Assembly (NCBI RefSeq): GCF_000003195.3 | Contig: NC_012874.2 | Coordinates: 837,001 to 901,000 of the forward strand | From: Sorghum bicolor | Lineage: Eukaryota; Streptophyta; Magnoliopsida; Poales; Poaceae | Reading direction: 5' to 3' | DNA: 64,000 nt | Part shown: positions 11,456 to 21,944 of the stretch, piece by piece | Layout: the number at the start of each line of letters is the position of its first letter | Position numbering within the stretch: the stretch's first letter is position 1 | Notes under the pieces: generated by a model | Told to the model about the DNA's origin: nothing | The model's database searches: none | What the model saw: only the letters and a program-made list of their open reading frames with translations | Made by a program: the position numbers and the translations under genes

Positions 11456-11782
11456 GGAGTCGCCAGCCGCGCCCACAGGAAATGGTGTACTCCGATCCGG
11501 CCAAATCGAGAAGACGATGATCATTAACCTCTCATTCACACACACGCATGCATCCCCAAAATGGCACTTGATCGATGAGATGAACTAACTAAAAGACACT
11601 TAAGTGCATTAATTGTGAGGTAGTCCAGATATTCATGAGATCGATCGTTCTCCATGGATGCATGCAATGCAAGGAGAGCCAACAAAGGCATATCCTAATT
11701 AAGCCAAGCCTGCAAAAATAGACGTACGGTGCTGACTTAATTACCTAATAATAATATATAAGTAAGGTCCGAAAAAGAAAGG

Positions 11783-11799
11783 TATATATATATATATAT
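11783..11799 (+). promoter_or_regulatory. TATA region of PMEI A
   Basis: A TATATATA run about 95 bp upstream of the ATG, conserved in copy B (32723-32739). It is the only plausible core promoter for this gene. Confidence 0.5.
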
Positions 11800-11891
11800 G
11801 CTCTCATTCATAAAGAATTCATCATCATTATTCCCTGCAATATAATTAACCAACAACACGATCGAGTAGCTAGCTAGCCACCCACCGTACC

Positions 11892-12515
11892 ATGGCTTCT
11901 TCTTCCTCCTCCAATCATAGCTTCCTGCTGCTGCTTTTATTCCCTCTCCTGCTGGTGCTGCTCCTCTCCACGACGGTCGTCGCCGCCGATTCTACAGCTA
12001 CAGCAGAAAAGTACCAGAAATGGTGCCAAGTAGCATCAGATTCTCCGTCGTGCGTCAAGGTGATTGAGTCCATCCCAGGAATCCAGGAGGTCGATTACAA
12101 TAACGCCGGCAAGGTCGCCGACTTGTGCTTGCATTTTGCTGCCAATAAGACAAAGGAGGCCAAGGGAGCTGCTGACACCTTGCTTGCCGCAGAAAAAGGC
12201 AAGCCTGCTTCCGGTTGCCTCAAGGCCTGCGCCACCAACATCAAGTCAATGGCCGAGGTATTGGTCAATCTCCCTGCTGGGCAGGACGACATGAACGCCT
12301 ATCAAACCTATAAGGAGGTCAGAGCCAAGTTCAAAAACGAGAAACCACCAGCCTGTGAGAAGGACTGCTGGAACAAGACGTCATCATCGTCATCTTCAGC
12401 TGCCGACATCGTGGACAAGTTCCATGATATCTGGAATGTGGCCAAAGTTGGGAATATGCAGATTAATTATATCTTTCCTTGGCCAGATAGCGACGACGAC
12501 GATAACATCCTTTAA
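11892..12515 (+). CDS. Invertase/PME inhibitor-type protein (PMEI A)
   Basis: A single-exon gene for 207 aa. Residues 1-32 form a Ser then Leu-rich signal peptide ending near VVAA, so the product should enter the secretory pathway. The rest fits the plant invertase/pectin methylesterase inhibitor four-helix fold. C45 and C54 are spaced like the first family disulfide (C-x8-C). C109, C113, C155 and C159 offer partners for the second, and C79 is extra. The C-terminus ends in an acidic run (DSDDDD). Proteins of this fold inhibit either pectin methylesterase or acid invertase, and the sequence alone does not settle which. Proximity to PME genes favours a pectin role, but this is inference. The protein is identical to that of PMEI B. 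Confidence 0.85.
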   Translation: MASSSSSNHSFLLLLLFPLLLVLLLSTTVVAADSTATAEKYQKWCQVASDSPSCVKVIESIPGIQEVDYNNAGKVADLCLHFAANKTKEAKGAADTLLAAEKGKPASGCLKACATNIKSMAEVLVNLPAGQDDMNAYQTYKEVRAKFKNEKPPACEKDCWNKTSSSSSSAADIVDKFHDIWNVAKVGNMQINYIFPWPDSDDDDNIL

Positions 12516-13439
12516 TTTAATTTAGGTACGTCTGCAGGGCATGTACGTACGATATATGACCATGCATGGTGTGCCATGTGAGACCATGCATCACATTAGT
12601 AGCTATTATTTGTATGCTTTAATTTCTTCTTTTTATTTTGTTTGATTTGAAGGCATGCATGGTCGATCTTGGCCACGCACCCAATCTTTGGCATGTTATT
12701 GTAAAATGGTAATAAGTTGTGCTATTTCTTGCAACAATGTGTGTTATATATGTTTAATGTTGTATTTATATCTATTGCAACGTTAAGGGGACATATATAT
12801 AATTAATATTAATTACACGCACCATCTCCGAGTCTCCTCCAGATTGTTTAAGATTTCAACGCTCGCTTCTGTGTCAATACGAGAACAATCAAGGCTTCCT
12901 ACGTGAAGTATCGAAGCTTTATATAGAATGCAACAATATATATAATAGGCTCTTTAACGACTAACATATATATGTCAACATTTAGATGCATCCTATTGGC
13001 ACCCTAAGATTCCGATTGCATGGCATTTCTCAACCTTGTATATACCTTTTCCTTCCCGCCACATTATTGTGTGAACGTTTTTTTGTCTCCATGTGTATCT
13101 TGGGCTGTGAATAGAAAACACTAAATCAAAATAAACTATATTTATGATTATTTTTATAAAACTTGCAAGATTTATTTATTTATTTATTTTGTTATCAATT
13201 TAAAAGAGTGAAAATATTGGTTCATGTAAGTGATTTGTTGCATTCATGCTGATTCCATCTAGGTGCAAAATGTTTTAAAATACATTTAGAAGATAAATAT
13301 TCTATTTCTAAGAATTTTCTAGTTTTTTCTAGAATTTAATTCCTACTCCCCTTGACCTTAATCTTTTTTATTCGAAGTTCCAAAAAAATCTTTTCATGAG
13401 CTCTAAATGCTTTGTTTGAGTTCCTCATCCTTTAATCCA
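12516..13439. other. 3' flank of PMEI A
   Basis: Contains the probable 3' untranslated region (AT-rich, with candidate polyadenylation words around 12625-12720). Colinear with 33456-34371 in copy B. No further gene seen. From about 13275 it is the right arm of the ~300-bp inverted repeat. Confidence 0.5.
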
Positions 13440-14306
13440 TGTTGAGGCAAAAGTGGATTTGCAAACACAAAGGGCTAATACCCGATTTTAACGTTAAGGC
13501 GTGCCAGCCGATTTGACCTTACAACCGACAAAGGTGATAACTCGAATACTTTGGTCCCGACAACAGCGATGCGCCCAGATGCCACGGCCAAGAGGTATTC
13601 ACGCGGAACTTGAGAACTCGCCGAGTTTGACTCGATGAATTCCTAAGAACTCGTAAGTAAAAAGAAAATATGCGAGTTGACGAAGTCGTCGAAAGTAGAT
13701 GCTGGAATAGATGTAAAAACTTGTGTTTGATTGATTGTGATTATTTCTTACATCGCTACTAAGTCTATATTTATACCCTGTCTAAAGAATTACAATCAGG
13801 TACGACTAGGATTTTAATTTCAAACTAAACGAAATTCGTATACAAAACAAACTCTAATAATTATGGAAAACATTAATTTATCTACCCTAGGCGATCGGCA
13901 CACCACCATCATCTTCCCGACAATTCCTAAGCCCTCTTCTACCATTATTGGCATATCATCCTCCATCGGCATCGGCAACTGCCAACATCAACCATCGGCA
14001 GAGATCAACCACCATCCTTGGACTTGATCATATCCTGCTGCTTTATCATCTGCATCATAAGCCATCGGCAGCCATCGGCAATTTATCTGTCACTCAATCA
14101 TCACTTTCTCGCCTGCCGATCCGAGTCCCATTAACTGTTTAGATACGTATCAAAAACGGTGTCAACAATCCATTTCTAGGATTTTTTTTCCTAGGGATTT
14201 TCTAAGCTTCGGATTAATTTCGTGATATAAATGGTGATTCTAGATTCTCTAGAATTATTTTTATTTCATAAAATTAGTTAATTTCGAAATTAGAAAAACT
14301 CTAAGC
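13275..14306 (-). repeat. ~300-bp inverted repeat, right arm (split)
   Basis: Reverse complement of 4111-4408, interrupted by the solo LTR at 13440-14167. Copy B shows the uninterrupted arm (about 34205-34500). Confidence 0.75.
13440..14167 (-). mobile_element. Solo LTR of a retrotransposon
   Basis: 728 bp. On the minus strand it starts TGTTGACACCG and ends GCCTCAACA (TG...CA ends), with 5-bp target duplications ATCCA at 13435-13439 and 14168-14172. The undisturbed site, with a single ATCCA, is at 34367-34371 in copy B, so the insertion postdates the duplication. The word CATCGGCA is frequent inside. The ends look like grass Ty3-type LTRs (inference). Confidence 0.92.
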
Positions 14307-15562
14307 CCAAAGTTTCATCGACCCACGAAGCTCGTGTGCAATAATCCTAAAGATAATGGGATTAATCGATCCATTGGTTTGCATCAATATAGACCTTTTG
14401 GCGGAGGTAGACGCTTTGCCCATCTCGGTTAACACATTTCGCCCATCTGAGAAAAGATTTCTTTAGTTGTGATCGTGTCGATTGCTAAGTGTTGTTACAT
14501 TATCTAGCTGTGACGATTAATTACAATGACAACACGAATATCGTTTACATGTCTGAAACCACCATGTTTATCATTGAGTGAAAAAGCACAATGAGATTAA
14601 CATTCACTTTCACTCCTGCAGTTGGGAACGCGGGGCTCTGCTCCCGGGCTATCCACGTTAGTAAAAAAATTTCAACCATTTAATCTCCGTTTAACGCCTT
14701 CGATTTACTACATCATTGCCGACCGTGGTCGTTCTCCAGAAACTTCGTGCTTTTTCACGCACACACATCAACGAAGGAGACCGCTGTAAAATATCTCCTC
14801 CTCCCTTCCGTCTCCTCTCCCCTTCCTCCGTCTCTCCCGTGTGACGATGCAACGGCTGGGGTGGCGGCTCTCCGGTGTGGATGGGGCACCAGCGGTTGCA
14901 GTCCTCCCTCCCTCTCTCTACTCTCTCTCTCACTCTCACTCGCTCCCTCCTCTCCCCGTGCACCGGCACACCAGCCGGCTCTTCCAAGGCGGTGGCGCAC
15001 CAGCGGCGCTGGCGGGCGACCCCAATGAACACGGCTGCCGGTCATCCCCCGCTCCCCCTGCACAGTGTTCATGCGGCTCTGATTTTCCTCGATCCGTCTG
15101 CTCCTGGTTTGCTCTCTCTCCCTCCTTACTCTATAGTGAATCTGCCATAGCTTTGCAATTTTGAAGCAATTTAACCTTGATCTTGGAGGTGCCACTGCCC
15201 CTTGTGTGCACGCTACAACAAACCTTAGCTGTTGTGCTCTTAATTCTATGCTTATCTCAGCTGATCTTCTCTCATTGTACTTTGTGGATATGCTCTGCTG
15301 TGTTAAAAAAAAATCCTTTCTTAATACAGCTACCATGGCAGTGACGTGAAAAGTTTTGCCTCACATTTTGATGCTCCAATTAGGTTCCAATGAACATGAC
15401 GTTTGTTGTAATCTACATGGTGGCCGTTTTGGGAAAGGAAAAAAAGGTGCGCTCTGTTTCTAGGCCATCTTCCTATAATTATGGAGTCAACCCTTCTTTT
15501 ATTGACATACTTTTTAGATTAATATACTTGGAGTCCAATATATTCACATATCTAGGCATACT
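14307..15562. other. Duplication edge and intergenic sequence
   Basis: Identity with copy B stops at 14610. Beyond that the sequence is single copy in the window. It includes a CT-rich stretch (about 14800-14960) that makes long frames on both strands. I recognise no product. Confidence 0.4.
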
Positions 15563-17756
15563 CACTACTGGATCCGGCTTCTTTGCCGAGAGCCGAGAGC
15601 CCTCGGCAAAGGCCTAAAAGCCCTCGGCAAAGACTTTGCCGAGGGCCAGAAACGCCCTCGGCAAAGCCTACGGCGCCGTCGAGAAACGTCAATATTGACG
15701 TCATCTTTGCCGAGAGCCTTGCTGGCCGGCTCTCGGCAAAGATTCTTTATTTTTTTTAAAAAAGCCTTTGCCGAGAGCCTGGCTGTCTGGCTCTCGGCAG
15801 CGGCAGAGAGAGAGTATCACTATTGTGATTTAGGTGTACAACCACCCACTGCTTACCTGCTACGTCCGTGCGGGCAGCGGCCGTCGGGCCTCGCAGCGTC
15901 CATGCGGCGTCCGTGCGGGCAGCGGCCGGGGCTCCTGCGGCGTCCGTGCGGCCGCCGGCGTCCTGGGCTGCTGCGGCCGGCGGCGGCTCCGGCGACGCGA
16001 CGTCCTGCGGCCGGTGGCCTCCTGCGTCCGTGCGGGATGCGGCGAGCCGGGGAAGGGCGGGCTAGGGGCGGGGGCGGGGGCAGTGTGGACCGGCGGCGCG
16101 CGGCAGATTTGGGCGGCGGCGCGCGGGCTAGGGGCGGGGGCGGCGGCGGCGGCGGGCTAGGGGCGCCGGGTGCAGCGGCGCTGCGGACTTGGGCGCGTCT
16201 GTTTAGGGTTGGGACTTGGGCGCGGGCCGGGGTTGCGCCGGGTGGGGATAAGGATATTTTCTTTTTTTTAAAAAAAATACCCTTTGCCGAGAGCCACAGA
16301 GACAGGCTCTCGGTAAAGAAACAGGTTTTTTTTTAAAAAAACCTTTGGCGAGAGCACGATGCGGCTGGCTCTCGGCAAAGACGTTTTGCCGAGAGCAAGA
16401 AGGGCAGGCTCTCGGCAAAGACACTTTGCCGAGAGCCAGATGTGCAGGCTCTCGGGAAAGAGGTATTTGACTTTTTTATTCTTTTTTTATTTTAGACCCG
16501 AGTTTTTTTTTGTGTCCTTGTCACTCAATTTCTAAATACATTTCAAAATTTAGCATCAATTTGACTTTATTTGCTATATTTAACTAATTAATCTTGTTTC
16601 TTTAAATTTTTTCACGTAATTCAAATTTGAACTACAGGTATATGGAATATTGGAACTCAGTGATTCAAAAAATAATAGTCAAGATATTTGTTGTATGTTG
16701 AAGTTGTATCCACAACCACACATAAAATCTCAACCCTTTCGCAGACATAACATGTCGAGGAATGTGAGGGAAAAGTGTTTTTTAATTATATAAATTCCAA
16801 ATGAAGTCCAAAAATCACGAAACTTAGCGACGTGTCGTGTTATCGCATGTGGAGGCTGTGTTAAAAAATTCATAAGATTTTGAGCAAGTTGCAATGCCGG
16901 ATGTCTAAAACCTAGACATCTCCACATGTGATCAAATATGATCACATGCGGAGATATTTGGATTTTAGACATCCGGAGTCGCAACTTACTCGAAACTTTA
17001 TGAGTTTTTTACCACAACATCCACATACGATAACAAGACATGTCACTAAGTTTTGTGATTTTTGAAGTTCATTTGGAATTTATATAATTAAAAATCACAT
17101 CAACGACACATGGATGGTTATGTTTCGTATAAAAGACATTCAAACTTTTGGGTGAGTTTATGGATATAGCCTCAAAATACACTCTCAAACATGAGTACCA
17201 TTTTTCGAATGGCTATATTTTATTATTTCATGCACCTGCAGTTCAAATTTACTTTTTCAAAAAAATGCAAAGAAAATAAATGAATTGATGAAATATAGCA
17301 AAATGTTATAAAAAGCTCCCAAATTTTAACATGTGCTTGTATATAATATGCAAGGGCTATAGAAAAAGTCTAGGCACAAAAGTCAAAAAAAAAACTTCAA
17401 TCTTTGCCGAGGGCAAGTGCTAGCCCTCGGCAAAGGGGGGTCTTTGCCGAGAGCCTGCAGTTGCCCTCGGCAAAGGTCACCTCTTTGCCGAGAGCCTAAC
17501 GGCACGGCTCTCGGCAAAGGTGACGACTACGGCAGCCGTTCACGGCACGGCATCTTTGCCGAGGGCTTGCCTTTGCCGAGAGGTTAGCTCTCGGCAAAGC
17601 TGACCTTTGCCTAGAGCCCCTCTTTGCCGAGAGCCTGGCCGTCGGCAAAGGCTCTTTGCCGAGAAGATGACAGGGCTCTCGGCAAAGGCTGTCTTTGCCG
17701 AGGGTCTAGCTCTCGGCAAAGCCGGACTCTCGGCAAAGCTCGCGTTTCCTGTAGTG
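15563..17756. mobile_element. Non-autonomous CACTA (En/Spm) element
   Basis: Starts CACTACTGGA and ends TTCCTGTAGTG, with 3-bp target duplications ACT on both sides (15560-15562, 17757-17759). Both subterminal regions are packed with the word CTTTGCCGAG and its complement in both orientations, the presumed binding sites for the element's TnpA. The left half has a very GC-rich centre (about 15840-16260) with long meaningless frames. There is no transposase, so it depends on another element for movement. Confidence 0.95.
16540..17330. repeat. Long palindrome inside the CACTA element
   Basis: The sequence either side of about 16925 is self-complementary for several hundred bases. The inner parts match best (for example GATGTCTAAAACCTAGACATC around the centre, TTTAATTATATAAATTCC at 16776 against its complement near 17075). 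The outer parts are degraded. Transcribed, it would fold into a long hairpin. Confidence 0.75.
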
Positions 17757-17759
17757 ACT

Positions 17760-19385
17760 CTGAATTTTGCTACCTGTATTATTAAAACTTTTGAGTCCTC
17801 ACAAATTGAGTTCCGTTTTTACTCAGAAATTTGTAAATTTCTGATATGATGGTAGTAATTATTATTAAAAGTTTTAATAATGTTTCAATAATATTTGCAT
17901 AATGTTGTCTGCTCTCAAAGCATGCCTCTTACTATACACGAACTGCATGTTACACACTTCCCAGTTCACTAAACCAACTATCACTATGCGCTTGGTGTCG
18001 TGATGTTTACTATATTTTGATTGATGAATAATAGTCCCATTTCAGACAATGGGCAAACTATTCCTCGGTCTCCTGTTATTGATTCCTAACAAGACTATAA
18101 CAAGTACTTGGTAAGCGCTATGCTCCTGCAGTATTATTTCTCTCAACTCAACTCCCTTTCCAGCTGTATGTATTGTTGTTGTATCCATTGGTTACTCATA
18201 GCTTCTTTGTTCTTTCTTTCTAGGCATCATATTCCTGCAATCCTCAACGATTCCTGTTGGTGGACCTATGCTTACTCATAGCCTCTTTGTTCTGGTATTC
18301 CATTTTTTGGGATTCCATATGTTACTATTCTTCATTGCCTTCAACCATTTGTTGACTCATGTGATGTGTGCCTCATTGACTTTGATCTGATGATCTTGCC
18401 ATTAGTCATTTTCCATTTTACCCCTTAATCAGCCTATGATGAAAATTTGGTATCCATTGCTCAAGGATATAATCTGATGTTGATTCTCTTGTGAGGTACT
18501 GGGCATGTCCTGTTATTTACATTATAGAATTTTTGAGAATAACCCATTTGTCAAATGCCTTGGAGCTCCAAGTTGATGAAAAAATGATGATTGACATATT
18601 ACTGAGGCCTCTAAGAATCCTGTCTTCATTGAAAAAAAATGTTTTTCATTGCTCCAACAGAAATAGAGTTTTAAGTCATAAGGGGTACCATCATATGGTC
18701 AACCAAAACCAAGTTTTAAGTTGACCTCATCTTACATGCTGCAACAAGTGGCCCTTAAGCAGTCCTGGGCTCCCTGTACCTTGGCAGAAAGTGATTTATT
18801 TGCTCTACATTCTTAACTTACCCACAATATGATTAACCTCTTCCCTTCGCTTATACCTTTCTGTACTGTTTTCGTACATCTATGCTCCTTATCTTTGTTG
18901 GATGAGCATTTTTTACTCTTATTTACTATGCCCTTTTGTTGTGCTACATTATTTTAAGATTATTTTGTTCATGCCTTCCCAGTGTTGCTTCATCTTTCCT
19001 CTATATGTTATTACTTTTGTCTTGACTTGCAAACTTTGCTCTAAGATCTGATGACCGTTGAGGGCCGCTCGGGAGTCGACCCCGAGGACACGGCGGTGAC
19101 CCAGCTAGTTTCCCGTGGAGTCCGGCAACGCTGTGACGATGACAAAGCAGATCGTGATGTCGGTGTCGAGTTCCAACGCGTGGGTTTCGATCTCTGGCGA
19201 CAATTTCTTTATGTGGAATAGTCACGCAATGGAGGAAGGAACTTTGGGTCTGGCTGCAGTATTGCTGACGTTAAGCGGCGCGTTTTCTACTCAGTACGTG
19301 CGACATTGAAACAATTAATAAGAGAACCCTAGCCGCCACCCCCTATTCCTTCTCGCCTTCGTATGCCAAGGTTCTGCACAAAGGC
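17760..19385. other. Intergenic, nothing recognised
   Basis: AT-rich single-copy sequence to about 19020, then a more GC-rich stretch to 19310 with short open frames on both strands. None resembles a family that I know. Confidence 0.35.
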
Positions 19386-19886
19386 ATGGCGGCGGCAGGT
19401 GCGGGTGCGGGCAATGGCAACTCTAGAGGTGCTTCTAGCGGGAGAGGTTTTGGAGGTGGTCACGGTGGAGGATGCTTAGGAGGAGGAGGAGGAGGTGCTG
19501 TGCGCGGTGGTCGCCAGGGTTACGGTGCTAGGTACGACTACAATCACCATATATAATGAAGATGGAGCGCACTTCTCTGGACAATCTCGGGGTCCATCCA
19601 CCAAATTATGGTCTTGGATGGGAGTTTGAGCGGGGAAGAAGAGGTAGATACGAAGGTTTTGGATCACATGGAGGGAATGGTGGGTACCGTCAAGTTCGCA
19701 ATTTCCAGCTACCACGGATACCGGCTCAAGCCTCTTTGCAGCAACGGGTGGCACCGCAGCATCTTGTGCCACAGCAGCATCAGCCTCAGGCGGCACCGCA
19801 AGCAGCTTCAGTCGCAACAGCAGGTGCGACAAGTGCATCAGTAGGCACAGCACCAAATGCTGCCATAGCAATGCTATTTTGGTGTT
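19386..19886 (+). pseudogene. Gly-rich then Gln-rich protein fragment
   Basis: From an ATG at 19386 one frame reads an Ala/Gly/Arg-rich segment (SGRGFGGG, RGGRQGYGARY) and stops at about 19555. A second frame (about 19650-19886) continues with GGNGGYRQ and a Gln/Ala-rich tail (APQHLVPQQHQPQ). The pieces look like one low-complexity protein broken by frameshifts. It may come from a transposable-element ORF, but no diagnostic domain is present. Confidence 0.35.
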
Positions 19887-20030
19887 AATGTAATTATTAA
19901 GCAAGGTCCGGATCTAGCTATATATAGTCTTTGCGTTGGAGCTAAGATATTAGCCGGTGATACGACAAAGTAGCTTATATCAGCTGGTGATTGATCGATC
20001 ATCACGCGTACGTACATCTACAAGAAGTAA

Positions 20031-20136
20031 TACATACATACATACATACATACATACATACATACATACATACATACATACATACATACATACATACATA
20101 CATACATACATACATACATACATACATACATACATA
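20031..20136. repeat. (TACA)n microsatellite
   Basis: About 26 uninterrupted TACA units, 106 bp. It is located between the CACTA region and the PME B flank, and is likely to vary in length between individuals. Confidence 0.97.
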
Positions 20137-20776
20137 GTTATTGGGTTACGAGAAACAAATAATAAACATGGCTGCCTCGAACTCATGCATAGCCATTCCA
20201 TTACTAGTTCAGAAGCAGCAAATTAAGCATTCAACTGTCTGCATATTACAGTGATGGACGCAAATTAAACATGGCTGTGCCTCGCGCCTTACTAACAAAT
20301 GCAAATCGATCGATCGAGATTCAGTAGAGAGAGAGACACACACACGCACACGCACAACTACGAGAGATCGAGACTGCAAGCTAATGAACCCAAGACACCT
20401 AACTACCACTAGGACCGGCGAAAATCCATCGATTCGTCCATCGATGAGCTGAGGACGGATCGAAGAACATACTACACACAAGAAATTAACTAAACAAAGG
20501 CAACACAATAAGAACTCAGGTCGAAACTAACAAGTACTACTACTCCGATCCAGCAGACTGCTGCTGCGATTCGGAGGCAGGCAGGCCAGGCATGCAAAGC
20601 TAGCTAGCTACTGGTACGTACGTACGGTGCTTCCATTCCATGCATGGACATGGATCTGTCGTCGTCGTTGCTGATGGAGATTGTCGGACTTCTCGATGAT
20701 GATGATGATGATGATGATGAGGAGGAGGAGGACAGAGGTCGAAGGACGGAGGTCGAAGGAGCTAGGTCTTGCTAGC
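20137..20776. other. 3' flank of PME B
   Basis: From about 20362 it aligns with position 1 onward of the window, but with many differences. It includes a (GAT)n run at about 20694-20720. No gene. Confidence 0.5.
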
Positions 20777-21944
20777 TCATGCCTTTGTTGGAGGGGCTGG
20801 GGCTGGGCACGCCGGGTCGCGGACGATCAAGCCGCGTGCGTAGGGTATGATGTATCTGCCCTCCTTGTCCTTGGGCATCCAGGCGCTGGCGTTGACGAAA
20901 GGGTCCGCGGTGTACTGCGCCGCCTCACTGCAGTTGGTGACGACACGCACGGCGGTGGTGTTGATGCGGCGGCTCGTGTCGGCGCCAGGCCCGTAGTTGG
21001 CGTACTCCAGATACACCACCGTGTCTGGAATGTGGCCGCTGCTCCGGTTCCACTCCACCCAGCCGGTGAAGTTGACGATGGAGCTGAGGAAGGTCTCCAT
21101 GAAGATGACATGGGAGTGTTCCTTCCACGGACGGCCGAGGAAGGTCTCCACCCCTGTGAGGTTTGCACCCTCGTCGGCGGTGACCGAACAGTTCTGGAAG
21201 GAGAATCCAGATCTATCCAAGGGGTTGCTACGGCCCTGCGCGGTGACAACATTGTGAGCGCCGGGTTTGCTGGCGCCGGAGCTGCGAACCAGTAGCCGAC
21301 AACCTTGGAAGGCCGCCCTGGCGTATCCAAACACAAAATCTATTGTGCCACGGATGTCTGTCTCCAAATAGATCTGGTCTCCAGTGTCTGCATTGAGGGT
21401 ATCTTGATAGCCCTCGATGGAGCACCGGTACACCAGGGAGAAGTGTGACCTCGACATCAATGCCACGGCCTGCAGACCCTCCGGGCCTGCAGTGTTTTGG
21501 ATGGTCAGATCCTGGGCCATGAATCCCATCCCATGAACACCTGCATCAGGCGCAACAGCAAAGTCAACAAACATGCATATGCGCATGTGATTGTATTATT
21601 GTTCTGACGTGATTGAAAGGGCGATCGGCACTTACTCACGGTAGCAGTGTCCGGCGTGCTGAGGTTGTCAAACCGGTGGCTCTTGTTCCCGGTGATCACC
21701 GTCTTTCCGGCGCCTTCTCCGATCAGGATCACATGCTTCCGGGTGATATTTAGAGTCTCATTGTACACTCCCTGCTTGATGAATACGGTGAGAATGCTTT
21801 GCTCACTGCCAATTTGGTCCTCTTGCGCCGCCAAAGCAGCGGTGATGCTGGCCCGTCGCCGCTGGTGGCGTTCTTGGCAACGAAAACATGTGTCGTCCCC
21901 ACCATGTTTGCGAGCGATGGCGGCGCTCCGCCCAGGGCCAGCAG
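20777..21944 (-). pseudogene. Pectinesterase pseudogene (PME B), 5' truncated
   Basis: Exon 2 (21540-20777) is open and still encodes QAVAL, YQDTL, DFVFG and LGRPW, so the catalytic core reads intact. The remaining part of exon 1 (donor after 21636) covers GVYNE and the GEGAGKT region, but a 7-bp deletion near 21857, relative to PME A, shifts the frame before the VFVAKN segment. The coding sequence stops dead at about 21944, removing the signal peptide, repeat domain, start codon and TATA box. What follows is the edge of the recent duplicate. Exon 2 has drifted clearly from PME A (many residue changes), so the two genes are older paralogs. A functional product is very unlikely. Confidence 0.88.

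Larger units (their letters stand above)
2379..14610. repeat. Recent segmental duplication, copy A
   Basis: This segment matches 21951-34809 with only about one difference per hundred bases where I compared them by eye. The differences in content are: a ~3.6 kb extra stretch around 5.7-9.3 kb here, a solo LTR at 13440-14167 here, and a Copia element in copy B. At the left edge the match stops abruptly at the sequence GTAGTAGTATGATCC. At the right edge it stops after CATTCACTTT. It carries PMEI A. Confidence 0.9.

Noticed and set aside
14690..15336. 193-codon minus frame and overlapping plus frames
   Set aside because: CT-rich low-complexity DNA gives open frames on both strands; no domain or splice-supported gene seen.
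15695..16336. 213-codon frame in the CACTA element
   Set aside because: It runs through CTTTGCCGAG repeats and a GC-rich low-complexity core and is not a transposase.
19957..20226. Frames of repeated YIHT or MYVC residues
   Set aside because: Direct translation of the (TACA)n microsatellite.
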